In this document: one piece after another, positions 27,637 through 35,620 of the stretch
Position numbering within the stretch: position 1 is the first letter of the stretch
Layout of the letters: the number at the start of each line of letters is the position of its first letter
Origin: Flectobacillus major DSM 103
Lineage (GTDB): Bacteria > Bacteroidota > Bacteroidia > Cytophagales > Spirosomataceae
DNA: 64,000 nucleotides
Assembly: GCF_000427405.1 (NCBI RefSeq)
Contig: NZ_KE386491.1
Coordinates: forward strand, 1,471,001-1,535,000
Direction: 5' to 3'
Program-made: the position numbers and the translations under genes
The notes under the pieces: generated by a model
The model's database searches: none
Seen by the model: the letters and a program-made list of their open reading frames with translations, nothing else
What the model was told of the DNA's origin: nothing

Positions 27637-28545
27637 TTAGTGGTTTTTGGTAGAATCTACTGCTGGGGGGATAATGGTAGGGATATCTACCGATATACGT
27701 TTATTTTGAGGCGTAGGTGGTATTTTAGGGTTTTGTGTTTTGGTAAACTGCCATATTCCCAATCCAACCAGTATTATTAAACCCATGATAATTTTGGGCA
27801 AAAAATTTGATTTAGTAGCCTCAAACTGCAACAAGTGCATAGAATAATTATCACGTGTGTAGTTTTGGCAGTACTCGTTGATTAAATAACCTTTATTAGG
27901 TTCTGGATTTTGGGCTATTTGAGGTAGTAAGGATGTACTTACTTTTTCAAAAATACCATCCGATGCCAATAGTAAATAATCATTTGGCTCTATTGAATCA
28001 ATCACATGAAAGTCAAAATCGTTGGTGGTTGTTTGTAGGTTGATACACCTCGTAATTAGGTTTCGTTGAGGATGTGTACTGGCTTCTTCTAAGCTTATTT
28101 GATTGATATTGACTAAATGCTGGACAAAACTGTGGTCGAGGCTTTTCCATTTTATACCTTTTTCATTGAAGTGTACAATTTTACTATCACCACACCATGC
28201 TACTATAATTTCACGTTTATTGATACACGCTAGTGTTAGGGTTGTACTCATATTTTCAGCCTCAGGAAAATCTTCAATAAATAGCTTGAATCTGAGAAGG
28301 CTAGCGTCTAAAGCTGCCAAAATATCTTCTTTTGTGATATTTGTTAAATGAGAGAGCATCTTGCCAAATGTTTCTGCTACAATTTTGCTAGCTTCTTCAC
28401 CTTTGGCTTCTCCTCCAACGCCATCACATACTACAAATACTTTTGTTTTTGTATTTACATCGTTCAAATTAGGGTAAATATAGTCTTCGATACTTGACCT
28501 TTTACCAGCATCTAACAAGCTGAAAACTTTAGAAATTTGAAACAT
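27637..28545 (-). CDS. Membrane-anchored PP2C-type Ser/Thr phosphatase
   Basis: 302 residues. PPM metal ligands and motifs are all visible: Glu20-Asp21 (SIEDY), Asp41-Gly42 (VVCDGVGGEAKGEEAS), Gly119-Asp120 (AWCGDSK), Asp196-Gly197 (LLASDGIFE) and Asp232-Asn233 (TRDNYS). After the catalytic domain (1-240) comes one hydrophobic helix at about 249-266 and a short Pro-rich tail outside (270-302), which is unusual for the soluble PppA/Stp class. It is the first gene of the cluster and lies 30 bp before the kinase gene, so it most likely reverses that kinase. The upstream 554-bp gap should carry the cluster's main promoter. Confidence 0.95.
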   Translation of the reverse strand: MFQISKVFSLLDAGKRSSIEDYIYPNLNDVNTKTKVFVVCDGVGGEAKGEEASKIVAETFGKMLSHLTNITKEDILAALDASLLRFKLFIEDFPEAENMSTTLTLACINKREIIVAWCGDSKIVHFNEKGIKWKSLDHSFVQHLVNINQISLEEASTHPQRNLITRCINLQTTTNDFDFHVIDSIEPNDYLLLASDGIFEKVSTSLLPQIAQNPEPNKGYLINEYCQNYTRDNYSMHLLQFEATKSNFLPKIIMGLIILVGLGIWQFTKTQNPKIPPTPQNKRISVDIPTIIPPAVDSTKNH

Positions 28546-29099
28546 AAGTACAAAGATTGGATTCTTGAAAACTGAATACAGACATTTTCTCGTGATACTA
28601 CTCTGTCTGTAGATTACGTTTGGTTTAACTAATGAATAGGATTTTTATAAAGCAAAAAGGGCTATGGCAAAAGCTGTTGTTATCTAATGTTGATACAAGT
28701 ATTTGTAACACAATAGTTTAGTGTGTATTGTTTCATCGTTTTCAAGTGGAAAGATTGATTGTTAGATAATAAATTTTGTTGAGCTACAACTACTGTAGAT
28801 ATGCAATCTAATCGAAAGAAGTAGTATGAAGAAGAGTAAACCTATATGTGGTATTGAATAGGGTATAAGTGGACAATAAAAATAGATATATGGTTGTGAA
28901 GGGGTAAATGATTACGAGTGTCGTCTTTTCAGATTCAATGATTTATCGTTATGTAGAAAGGTCTAAGAGACTTTGTATTAATACTTAAAAAATATTATAA
29001 CTGGCAAAATAAACTTAGAGGGTTGCCAATTGCTAACCCTCTAAAAAATAAATAGAAAGAATAGATACCAATTATATGTTAGAATATAAATATTGTCTA
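28546..29099. other. 554-bp intergenic region upstream of the kinase/phosphatase cluster
   Basis: No ORF with coding character on either strand. It contains the response-regulator terminator at 29015-29044 and presumably the promoter of the phosphatase-to-OmpA operon in 28546-28900. I found no convincing -33/-7 pair, riboswitch or repeat. Confidence 0.5.
29015..29044 (-). terminator. Terminator of the LytTR/histidine kinase operon
   Basis: Perfect 10-bp stem TTAGAGGGTT/AACCCTCTAA (29015-29024 against 29035-29044) with a 10-base loop. On the minus strand it is followed by GTTTATTTTGCC. It lies about 55 bp after the response regulator stop. Confidence 0.8.
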
Positions 29100-29837
29100 C
29101 TAACTCACTTTTTGTAACCAATTAATAAACTCGCTTCTTCGTCTTCTCGACAGTGGGATAGTGGTTTGATTGCTTAGTTGTACAAAGTTGTCACTCAAAA
29201 TACTTGTAATATGTGTGTAATTGACAAGGTAAGAGTCATGAATACGGAAAAAAGCAAAATCCTGTAAGATTCCTTGGTAGGTTTTGAGGTCTTTCGACGA
29301 AAGAATAATCTTATTGGTATTCATATAAATAGAAGTATAACCTCCTTCGGCTTTACAGAATAAAATAGTATCGACATCAACGAGTAATAGCTCTTTTTGT
29401 GTAGGTACAATAATTTTACCCTTTTTAGCTACACCAGCTATTTTGTCTTGTACATAGGTATGGGCTGGCTGTGTCGTATAATGCTTGAGTACTTTCAGCA
29501 AAGCACTATGAAGTTCGTCGGCATCTAAGGGCTTGAGAAGGTAATCCAATGCTTCTACTTTCATCGCTCCAATAGCATATTTGTCGTGTGCCGTCAGGAA
29601 GATAACTTTGAAACTAGGATTGTCAAATCGCTTGATTAAATCAAACCCTGTATGACTAGATAGCTCTACATCGAGTAATACTAATTCGGGTTCGTGCTGA
29701 ACAATTTTTTGGTAGGCATCATCAATAGTCGATGCCGTAAAAATTTGTTCAACAAGGTTGCTAAACTGACCAAGAATCATCTTTGTTACTGCCAAAGATT
29801 TCAGTTCATCGTCAACAATTAATACATTTATCTTCAT
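29100..29837 (-). CDS. LytTR-family response regulator
   Basis: 245 residues. The receiver domain (1-120) has the acidic pair Asp9-Asp10 (LIVDDE), phospho-acceptor Asp at about 56 (LVLLDVELSSHTGF), Thr at about 82 (FLTAH) and Lys at about 102 (LLKPLDAD). The C-terminal 100 residues are a LytTR DNA-binding domain (LLVDVDTILFCKAEGGYTSI ... FFRIHDSYLVNYTHI ... SRRRRSEFINWLQ). It overlaps the sensor kinase gene by 4 bp (ATGA), a cognate pair. Target genes are unknown; the PP2C-to-OmpA cluster lies directly downstream in the same orientation, but behind a terminator. Confidence 0.95.
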   Translation of the reverse strand: MKINVLIVDDELKSLAVTKMILGQFSNLVEQIFTASTIDDAYQKIVQHEPELVLLDVELSSHTGFDLIKRFDNPSFKVIFLTAHDKYAIGAMKVEALDYLLKPLDADELHSALLKVLKHYTTQPAHTYVQDKIAGVAKKGKIIVPTQKELLLVDVDTILFCKAEGGYTSIYMNTNKIILSSKDLKTYQGILQDFAFFRIHDSYLVNYTHITSILSDNFVQLSNQTTIPLSRRRRSEFINWLQKVS

Positions 29838-32800
29838 AATTTGTCTGTTATAATTTGGACTATTGTCCCTGTTGAGTATGGGTTCGCTGTATTATTTTTG
29901 TCGGTATATATAATGTCAATCTGGATATTATCAGATTGCCGTAAAGATTTGATTCTTTCAAAGGTTATTTCAGTACCTCTCGATATAATATTGGTGGTTT
30001 GTTGCTCTTTGATAATTCTAGCCTGTTCTCGTCCAATACCATCGTCGTCTACTGTACAAATAATTTTTTGTTGAGCTACCTCAAATCTAATATGAATTGT
30101 ATTCTGTGGCTTGGTTGAGTGTAAAATACCATGATTGATAGCATTTTCAACGAATGGCTGTATCAACATAGTGGGTATTTTGTAGCTGGGTAGAATGTCG
30201 GGGGATACCTCAACACTAAAGGTAAATTTATTACTTAGTCTTAGTTGTTCTAATGCTAAGTAGTTTGACAGTAAGGTAACTTCGTCGGGAATATAAATAA
30301 ATTTATTTCTGAGCGACTCCAAAAAAAGCCTCATGAGTCGTGAAAACTTACTAAGATAAGAAGATGCCGAAATAGGGTCGTTTTGTAAAATAAAATATTG
30401 AATAGAACTAAGCACATTAAAAACAAAATGTGGGTTCATTTGTCCTTGTAATGCTTCAAGCTGTAGGTCGGCCATACGTTTCTCAATAAGGTGTTCGTTG
30501 GCTACTTTGATTTTTACATGCTTGATTCTCTGGACAATAACCCAATAAGTAATGCCAAACATCAATAACAAAAAGGTAATAGCAAACCAAGGAGTTTGCC
30601 AAAAGGGCGGCTTGATAATAAAGCGAATCTTTTGGGTTTTGGAAATACGCTGAAAGAGGTCTACACATTTGAGGATGAACTCATAATTGCCAGGTGGTAA
30701 CGACACAAACTCTAGTGACACAGCCGAGGTACTTTCCCATTCTTTTGTTTTGGAAGGCTCACCAAACTGATAGTAATAGGTGTTTTTTTTGTCGCTTGGA
30801 AAAGAAATTCCTGCGTATTGTATTTTTATATTGTTGTGGTCATAAGCCAATTCATAGACATCTTGTAGTGCTTGCTTTTGTTGATTCACCCAAACGTTTC
30901 GAACGCTCAGTGGAAGTTTATATAGATTTTTTGGGTGTTTTGGTGATAAATCTAATGTGTATTTGACCAATCCTGCCGACGTTCCAACAAACGCATTTCG
31001 CTCATTGATGGCTATTTGGTTGACTTCTAGCGAAGGTAGTCCATTGTTGAGCAAAAGCCTACTTATGGTATAATGCTGTGGTTGTTTGGCTTTATGCTGC
31101 AAGATATACACCCCATGATTGGTGGCTACCCAAGTATGATTTGTTTTTTCATCGAAATACAAATGATTGATAATTTCTCCCATCAGCTCTTTGAATATTC
31201 CGATTTTACCATTTGTTCTAAAATATAAGCCATATCCATTTGTTCCAATCAGTAGCGTTTTGAGCTTGTCGGCATAAACAAGGCTTTTTACAGGAACAGA
31301 AAGAAGAGGTGTAAACCGTTGTTGTTTGATATTTTTTACTTGAAAAACCCCTTGTGAGTTACCTACCCAAATCGTGCTATCAGGGGAGGTTTTTACTACC
31401 AAAGCTTTAGCAATGAGGTCTTTAGGGATAAATGGTTCAGAATAGAAAATGTCTTTGTAGATTTTTAACTTAGCTATATTTAGGGCATTAGAAGCCACAA
31501 ATTCGTATGGTGAAATTCTATCTAGGCTTTTTATATCATGCCATTGAATAACATGGAGCTTGGTTTTGTCTGCTACTGATATTTTGAAATTGGCTGAGTG
31601 CTGATTTTTGGGATGAAAAATAGATGAAATAGCCTTTCCTTGTTTAGCTAATTGATAAGGCAGAACCCCAAAAATAAGCCCTTGCCACGTAAAAATAAGA
31701 TATTCGGGCGTAACAACAAGGTTGTTGATAGGGAGGTTGATAGGGTTTTGAAAATGTAATTTAATAAACTTTCCATTGGTATCGGTATAGTAAATTTGCC
31801 CAGAATTAGTCCCAATCCACGTTTCAGCTCCTAACCTTGCACTACTAATTACAGCACCTTCAATGGCTGTGAGGGTATGCGACTTAACGGCATCCTTGCT
31901 TAGAAAAAAGACTCCATGATTTTTGGTACATATCCAAAGGTTTTCGTCTTGGTCGAATGTTACACTATTGAGTATATATTTTCTCAGAAAATCAAATGAA
32001 TGAATTCGATTGAGTTGATTATCAATGATAAAGGCGTCTTTTTCGGTTTTGCAAAACTTATATTTAGGATTGCCAACATTCATGATTAATACAATTTTGT
32101 CATCGGGAAATTGGCTTAATTCATCGACATTGGCATGTATAACCGAACTACCAGAGTCTTGAATAATTTCATGTTCGGAAGCACAAATAGTAGTATTATC
32201 ATCAAAAATAATGGCCAAAAGTCCTTGAAAAAGAGAATTATATTGTTGAAGAACAAATTTGTTTGGAATAGGATGTGGCCTTTTGTTGAGGTTGTGCGAA
32301 AAACCTTCTGAATAAGCCCGAAGCTCGAAAGGAAAACCTCCGGCTTTGTAATGATTAAAATAAGCCACCGTAGTGTCGAAAGGGTATTCGTAAATACCCC
32401 GTCTTGTTGGCGAAAATCTCCGTACCTTCTGTGTACGGGTGTCAATCGATAATACCTCTTGATTTTCGCTTAATACGGCCGTATATAAATTCTTGTCTTG
32501 CTGGATAAAGCCCCATATGTGTCCATCCTTCAATTCGGAATAAGGGTTTTTAATAACAACAAATCGGTTTTGCTGGAGGTCGTAGTAAAAGAAGTGTGAG
32601 CTGTAGCTCAAAAACCAGACCCTTTTTTGGGTATCTTCAGCAATTTGCCAAACATCGTTGTGAGGGATACCATCGTTGATAGTGAAGGTCTCGAAATTGT
32701 ATCCATCAAACCGCGAAATACCTTTGGTAGTACAAAACCACATCAAGCCCTGACTGTCTTGAAAAGCTCGGTATACCATTGAGCTTGCTAGTCCGTCGTT

Positions 32801-32890
32801 TACCCCATAATTTCTTGTAGTAGGGTTTTGCCCAAAGAAATTAGAGAAAGTATTCAAAAAGATTACTATTAAAACAAAGGAGGATTTCAT
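29834..32890 (-). CDS. Propeller-sensor histidine kinase (Reg_prop / Y_Y_Y / LytS-type)
   Basis: 1018 residues. A signal peptide (1-20) and a periplasmic beta-propeller of Reg_prop units (about 25-690; NDGLASSMVYRAFQDSQGLMWFCTTKGISRFDGYNF, NLWICTKNHGVFFL, HTWVATNHGVYIL) lead into a Y_Y_Y domain (about 700-775). A TM helix follows (about 780-800, WFAITFLLLMFGITYWVIV), then a His_kinase domain with the H-box LEALQGQMNPHFVFNVLSS and a HATPase N-box (LIQPFVENAINHG). This is the LytS-type (not HisKA) kinase architecture. In Bacteroidota such propeller sensors often detect extracellular glycans or other small ligands; here the ligand is unknown and no uptake locus is adjacent. Confidence 0.93.
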   Translation of the reverse strand: MKSSFVLIVIFLNTFSNFFGQNPTTRNYGVNDGLASSMVYRAFQDSQGLMWFCTTKGISRFDGYNFETFTINDGIPHNDVWQIAEDTQKRVWFLSYSSHFFYYDLQQNRFVVIKNPYSELKDGHIWGFIQQDKNLYTAVLSENQEVLSIDTRTQKVRRFSPTRRGIYEYPFDTTVAYFNHYKAGGFPFELRAYSEGFSHNLNKRPHPIPNKFVLQQYNSLFQGLLAIIFDDNTTICASEHEIIQDSGSSVIHANVDELSQFPDDKIVLIMNVGNPKYKFCKTEKDAFIIDNQLNRIHSFDFLRKYILNSVTFDQDENLWICTKNHGVFFLSKDAVKSHTLTAIEGAVISSARLGAETWIGTNSGQIYYTDTNGKFIKLHFQNPINLPINNLVVTPEYLIFTWQGLIFGVLPYQLAKQGKAISSIFHPKNQHSANFKISVADKTKLHVIQWHDIKSLDRISPYEFVASNALNIAKLKIYKDIFYSEPFIPKDLIAKALVVKTSPDSTIWVGNSQGVFQVKNIKQQRFTPLLSVPVKSLVYADKLKTLLIGTNGYGLYFRTNGKIGIFKELMGEIINHLYFDEKTNHTWVATNHGVYILQHKAKQPQHYTISRLLLNNGLPSLEVNQIAINERNAFVGTSAGLVKYTLDLSPKHPKNLYKLPLSVRNVWVNQQKQALQDVYELAYDHNNIKIQYAGISFPSDKKNTYYYQFGEPSKTKEWESTSAVSLEFVSLPPGNYEFILKCVDLFQRISKTQKIRFIIKPPFWQTPWFAITFLLLMFGITYWVIVQRIKHVKIKVANEHLIEKRMADLQLEALQGQMNPHFVFNVLSSIQYFILQNDPISASSYLSKFSRLMRLFLESLRNKFIYIPDEVTLLSNYLALEQLRLSNKFTFSVEVSPDILPSYKIPTMLIQPFVENAINHGILHSTKPQNTIHIRFEVAQQKIICTVDDDGIGREQARIIKEQQTTNIISRGTEITFERIKSLRQSDNIQIDIIYTDKNNTANPYSTGTIVQIITDKL

Positions 32891-33050
32891 TTAAGATTGT
32901 TCAATCGTGTTGTACAAAAATACAAAGCTATATAACAGTAGAACAATTGTACTTTGAAAGGAGGGCATCAATTAGACCAGACAAACTATGTTAAGATTCT
33001 GATTAATAGAATATTAACCGTATAATAAAAAAAAGTTGGAAAGTGTTATT

Positions 33051-33087
33051 TCTCTTCAGAAGCTATTTTGAATAACTTCTGAAGAGA
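33051..33087 (-). terminator. Hairpin after oxyR
   Basis: 12-bp perfect stem (33051-33062 against 33076-33087), extended by four further pairs past one mismatch, 13 bp downstream of the oxyR stop. On the minus strand the stem is followed by AAATAACACTTTCC and a T-run further on, so termination is likely but not textbook. Confidence 0.65.
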
Positions 33088-33099
33088 ATATTTTCCTCA

Positions 33100-34038
33100 T
33101 TATTTAATCTGGACTACAGTTTTGGGGCGAGTATTTTTGATGCTTTCGGGCAATGAATCTAAGATACTCTGTTTTAACGCTTTTAAAACAGCACTTTTGG
33201 CAAAATTGCGATGTGCTACCAAGCTTACTTCACGCACAGGTGCGGGCGAAGCAAATTTCCTTATCAATACTTTCTGTTTTTCCTCAAAATCGAGGGTGGC
33301 TAGTTCGGGCAAAATCGTAATACCTTGGTTGCGTTCTACCATTTTGCGGAGGGTTTCTAGACTACCAGCTTGATACTCAAACTGCCCATATCCGATAGAT
33401 TTGCGTTTGAGTTCACAAAGGTTTTCTATTTGTGACCTCAAGCAATGGCCTTCTTCCAATAACCATAATTCACGAGGGTCAATGTCTTCGGAAAGAGCAT
33501 ATTCTTTTTGGTACAAAGCATTTTCTTTTGAAACATACAAAACCAATTCTTCATGAAAAATATGATGTTCGATAATATTGGGCTGTTGGAGTGGGGTAGC
33601 CAATAGGCCAATATCCAAATCATCATTTTTTAGGTGCTGGATAATTCTTTCGGTTGTTAACTCCTTGATTTTTAGCTCTATATTAGGGAATTTTTCTAGG
33701 AAATTGGTTAGGAATAAAGGTAGCAAATATGGGGCAATAGTGGGAATAATACCCAAACGTACCTCGCCCGAAACTTCATTTTTACCAGAGTTGACTACTT
33801 CCTTGATTTTGGCATATTCGGCTAAAGTAATGCGTGCTTGGTGGATAATCTCAGAACCGATTTGTGTTGTTACTACAGGTTGGCGGCTTCTATCAAAAAT
33901 TTTAATGCCCAATTCATCTTCTAACTTTTGAATCTGCATACTCAGTGTTGGCTGGGTTACACAGCAGCTTTCGGCCGCTTGTACAAAGTTTCGGAGGTTT
34001 TCGACCGCAATAATATATTCTAATTGAGTGATTGTCAT
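33100..34038 (-). CDS. oxyR: OxyR, peroxide-sensing LysR-family regulator
   Basis: 312 residues. The N-terminal winged HTH (1-60) reads VQAAESCCVTQPTLSMQIQKLEDELGIKIFDRS. The regulatory domain contains LLEEGHCLRSQIENLCELK, with cysteines falling at residues 199 and 208, the same numbers as the disulfide pair of E. coli OxyR, and is followed by the OxyR-like GSLETLRKMV. It should sense hydrogen peroxide through that disulfide. It is divergent from ahpC with 196 bp between the start codons, which fits activation of the ahpC-ahpD genes. I did not find a clean ATAG-N7-CTAT operator by eye. Confidence 0.95.
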   Translation of the reverse strand: MTITQLEYIIAVENLRNFVQAAESCCVTQPTLSMQIQKLEDELGIKIFDRSRQPVVTTQIGSEIIHQARITLAEYAKIKEVVNSGKNEVSGEVRLGIIPTIAPYLLPLFLTNFLEKFPNIELKIKELTTERIIQHLKNDDLDIGLLATPLQQPNIIEHHIFHEELVLYVSKENALYQKEYALSEDIDPRELWLLEEGHCLRSQIENLCELKRKSIGYGQFEYQAGSLETLRKMVERNQGITILPELATLDFEEKQKVLIRKFASPAPVREVSLVAHRNFAKSAVLKALKQSILDSLPESIKNTRPKTVVQIK

Positions 34039-34234
34039 TGGATTATGTTTTGTTATTGGTGTTCTCTATACAAATATAAATAATATCAATTTGCATGATA
34101 AACCTTTTGTGTTGACCTTTGTTATATAAAAAAAGAAATAAGACTTTTCAAATACAATAGTACGCTCAGTGAGTTATAATTAATATTTGAATTGTACAAT
34201 TTTAATTTTCAATCAATCATAAATTTACAAAAAA

Positions 34235-34789
34235 ATGTCGAACAGAATGCTAGGTTTGGGTGCTCAATTCCCAACTTTCAAAAAAACTGCCGTTGTTTCA
34301 TTAGAAAAAGGAAACGAATTTTATGACATTACTTCTGAAGATCACAAAAACGCTGGTAAGTGGATGGTGATGTTCTGGTGGCCAAAAGATTTTACTTTTG
34401 TTTGCCCTACAGAAATTGCTGCTTTCAATACTAAAGTTGATGACTTCAGCGACCGTGATACTATTTTGATTGGTGCTTCTACTGACTCTGAATTTGTACA
34501 CTTGGCTTGGAGAAACAATCATGATGACCTTCGTGGTTTGAGATTCCCGATGTTGGCTGATACTTCAAAATCTTTGGCTGAGGAGTTAGGAATTTTGGAA
34601 GCTAACGAAAAAATTGCTTACCGTGTTACTTATATTGTTGACCCTCAAGGTATTGTACGTTGGGTTTCTGCCAATGACTTGTCTGTTGGTCGTAATGTAG
34701 ACGAAGTAATCCGTGTATTGGATGCTCTTCAAACAGACGAACTTTGCCCATGTAACTGGAAAGCTGGCGAAGAAACGCTTAGCGTATAG
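34235..34789 (+). CDS. ahpC: AhpC-type peroxiredoxin
   Basis: 184 residues, a 2-Cys peroxiredoxin of the AhpC branch that pairs with AhpD rather than AhpF. The peroxidatic cysteine is Cys57 in FWWPKDFTFVCPTEI with the Thr and Pro of the active site. C-terminal resolving cysteines are at 171 and 173 (DELCPCNWKAGEE), as in the mycobacterial-type enzyme. It reduces hydrogen and alkyl peroxides in the cytosol. It lies divergent from oxyR; ahpD follows after 99 bp containing a terminator-like hairpin. The start is ATG 34235 behind an A-rich leader (TTTACAAAAAA), typical for this phylum. Confidence 0.95.
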   Translation: MSNRMLGLGAQFPTFKKTAVVSLEKGNEFYDITSEDHKNAGKWMVMFWWPKDFTFVCPTEIAAFNTKVDDFSDRDTILIGASTDSEFVHLAWRNNHDDLRGLRFPMLADTSKSLAEELGILEANEKIAYRVTYIVDPQGIVRWVSANDLSVGRNVDEVIRVLDALQTDELCPCNWKAGEETLSV

Positions 34790-34804
34790 TATTGATAATA
34801 TTGG

Positions 34805-34840
34805 CACTAGGCTTTGGGCAATGCCAAGCCTAGTGTTTTT
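34805..34840 (+). terminator. Terminator-like hairpin between ahpC and ahpD
   Basis: 10-bp stem CACTAGGCTT/AAGCCTAGTG (34805-34814 against 34826-34835) followed immediately by TTTTT. It is a good Rho-independent signal inside an otherwise operon-like pair, so ahpD is probably expressed by partial read-through or from its own promoter. Confidence 0.8.
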
Positions 34841-34888
34841 GCAATATCCCTACTTTTTTTCACCTAATCATTTTTCCCTTTCATTATC

Positions 34889-35473
34889 ATGTTTGGAACT
34901 ACCAGTGAAACCAAAAAGAATTTGTTGGCTGAAGTAAATCTTCCTACCGACTTACAATCTTTGTTTTTGGATAGACTTAACGCTGTTGACCACCGTTATA
35001 TCAAAGATTTAAAAATAAATGTTGCTAATGCCCTTAAAGCACAGACTTTGACAGAAAAAGACGCTGTTTTGTTGGCTTTGGGTGTTGCTATCAACGAAAA
35101 ATCAACTGCCCTAATAGCTGCTTTGGAAGACTTGGCCAAAGCTAGAGGTGTTGAAGAAAAAGAATTATTGGAGGTGGCTAGTTGTGTATCACTGATGAAC
35201 GCCAACAACGTTTTTTATCGTTTTCGCCACTTCATGAACAAGGATTCTTATAACAATATTCCTGCTGGAATCAGAATGTCTATTATGATGAATCCAGTAC
35301 TTGGAAAAGAATTTTTTGAGTTATTAAGTTTAGTGATTTCGGCTATCAATGGTTGCGAAATGTGTGTTACTTCGCACGAAGCATCTGTAAAAAGCCATGG
35401 TGCTAGCGAACAACGTATATTTGAGGCGGTTCGTTTGGGTGCTGTCCTAAAAAGCTTTATTGTACTTTTATAA
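34889..35473 (+). CDS. ahpD: AhpD-like alkylhydroperoxidase (carboxymuconolactone decarboxylase fold)
   Basis: 194 residues, all helical. The redox centre is Cys156-x-x-Cys159 with His163 (NGCEMCVTSHEASV), matching the AhpD CxxC-x3-His signature; Glu residues 30-40 positions upstream may supply the proton relay. AhpD reduces oxidised AhpC, replacing the flavoprotein AhpF. It sits 99 bp after ahpC, beyond a hairpin with U-tract. Length and motif match the family; a stand-alone alkylhydroperoxidase role cannot be excluded. The first residues (MFGTTSETKKNLL) look like a true N-terminus. Confidence 0.92.
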   Translation: MFGTTSETKKNLLAEVNLPTDLQSLFLDRLNAVDHRYIKDLKINVANALKAQTLTEKDAVLLALGVAINEKSTALIAALEDLAKARGVEEKELLEVASCVSLMNANNVFYRFRHFMNKDSYNNIPAGIRMSIMMNPVLGKEFFELLSLVISAINGCEMCVTSHEASVKSHGASEQRIFEAVRLGAVLKSFIVLL

Positions 35474-35587
35474 TAGGCTATCTCGACCACTTTTTTCGTA
35501 AATACTTTGCCACCATAAGTGAGTGTTTCAATAAACTTTTGTTGATCAGCTCTCTATTCATTATACCTGTTACGGCTGGTATAAAAC

Positions 35588-35617
35588 AAAAGCTCTCAAT
35601 AAATTGGGAGCTTTTTT
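35588..35617. terminator. Bidirectional terminator between ahpD and the SGNH gene
   Basis: 12-bp stem with one G-U pair (35588-35599 against 35604-35615) and a TAAA loop, flanked by A and T runs, between convergent genes. It serves both directions and ends 4 bp from the SGNH stop codon. Confidence 0.88.
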
Positions 35618-35620
35618 GTT

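Noticed and set aside
10776-28545. Reading the cluster as a type VI secretion locus.
   Set aside because: Only the kinase, phosphatase and FHA parts match; no sheath, tube, baseplate, ClpV or membrane-complex gene is visible, and an Hsp70 with repeat proteins is not part of T6SS.
34039-34234. An OxyR operator or LysR box between oxyR and ahpC.
   Set aside because: I looked for ATAG-N7-CTAT-type repeats and T-N11-A boxes; only degenerate A+T-rich matches occur, so no site can be supported by eye.
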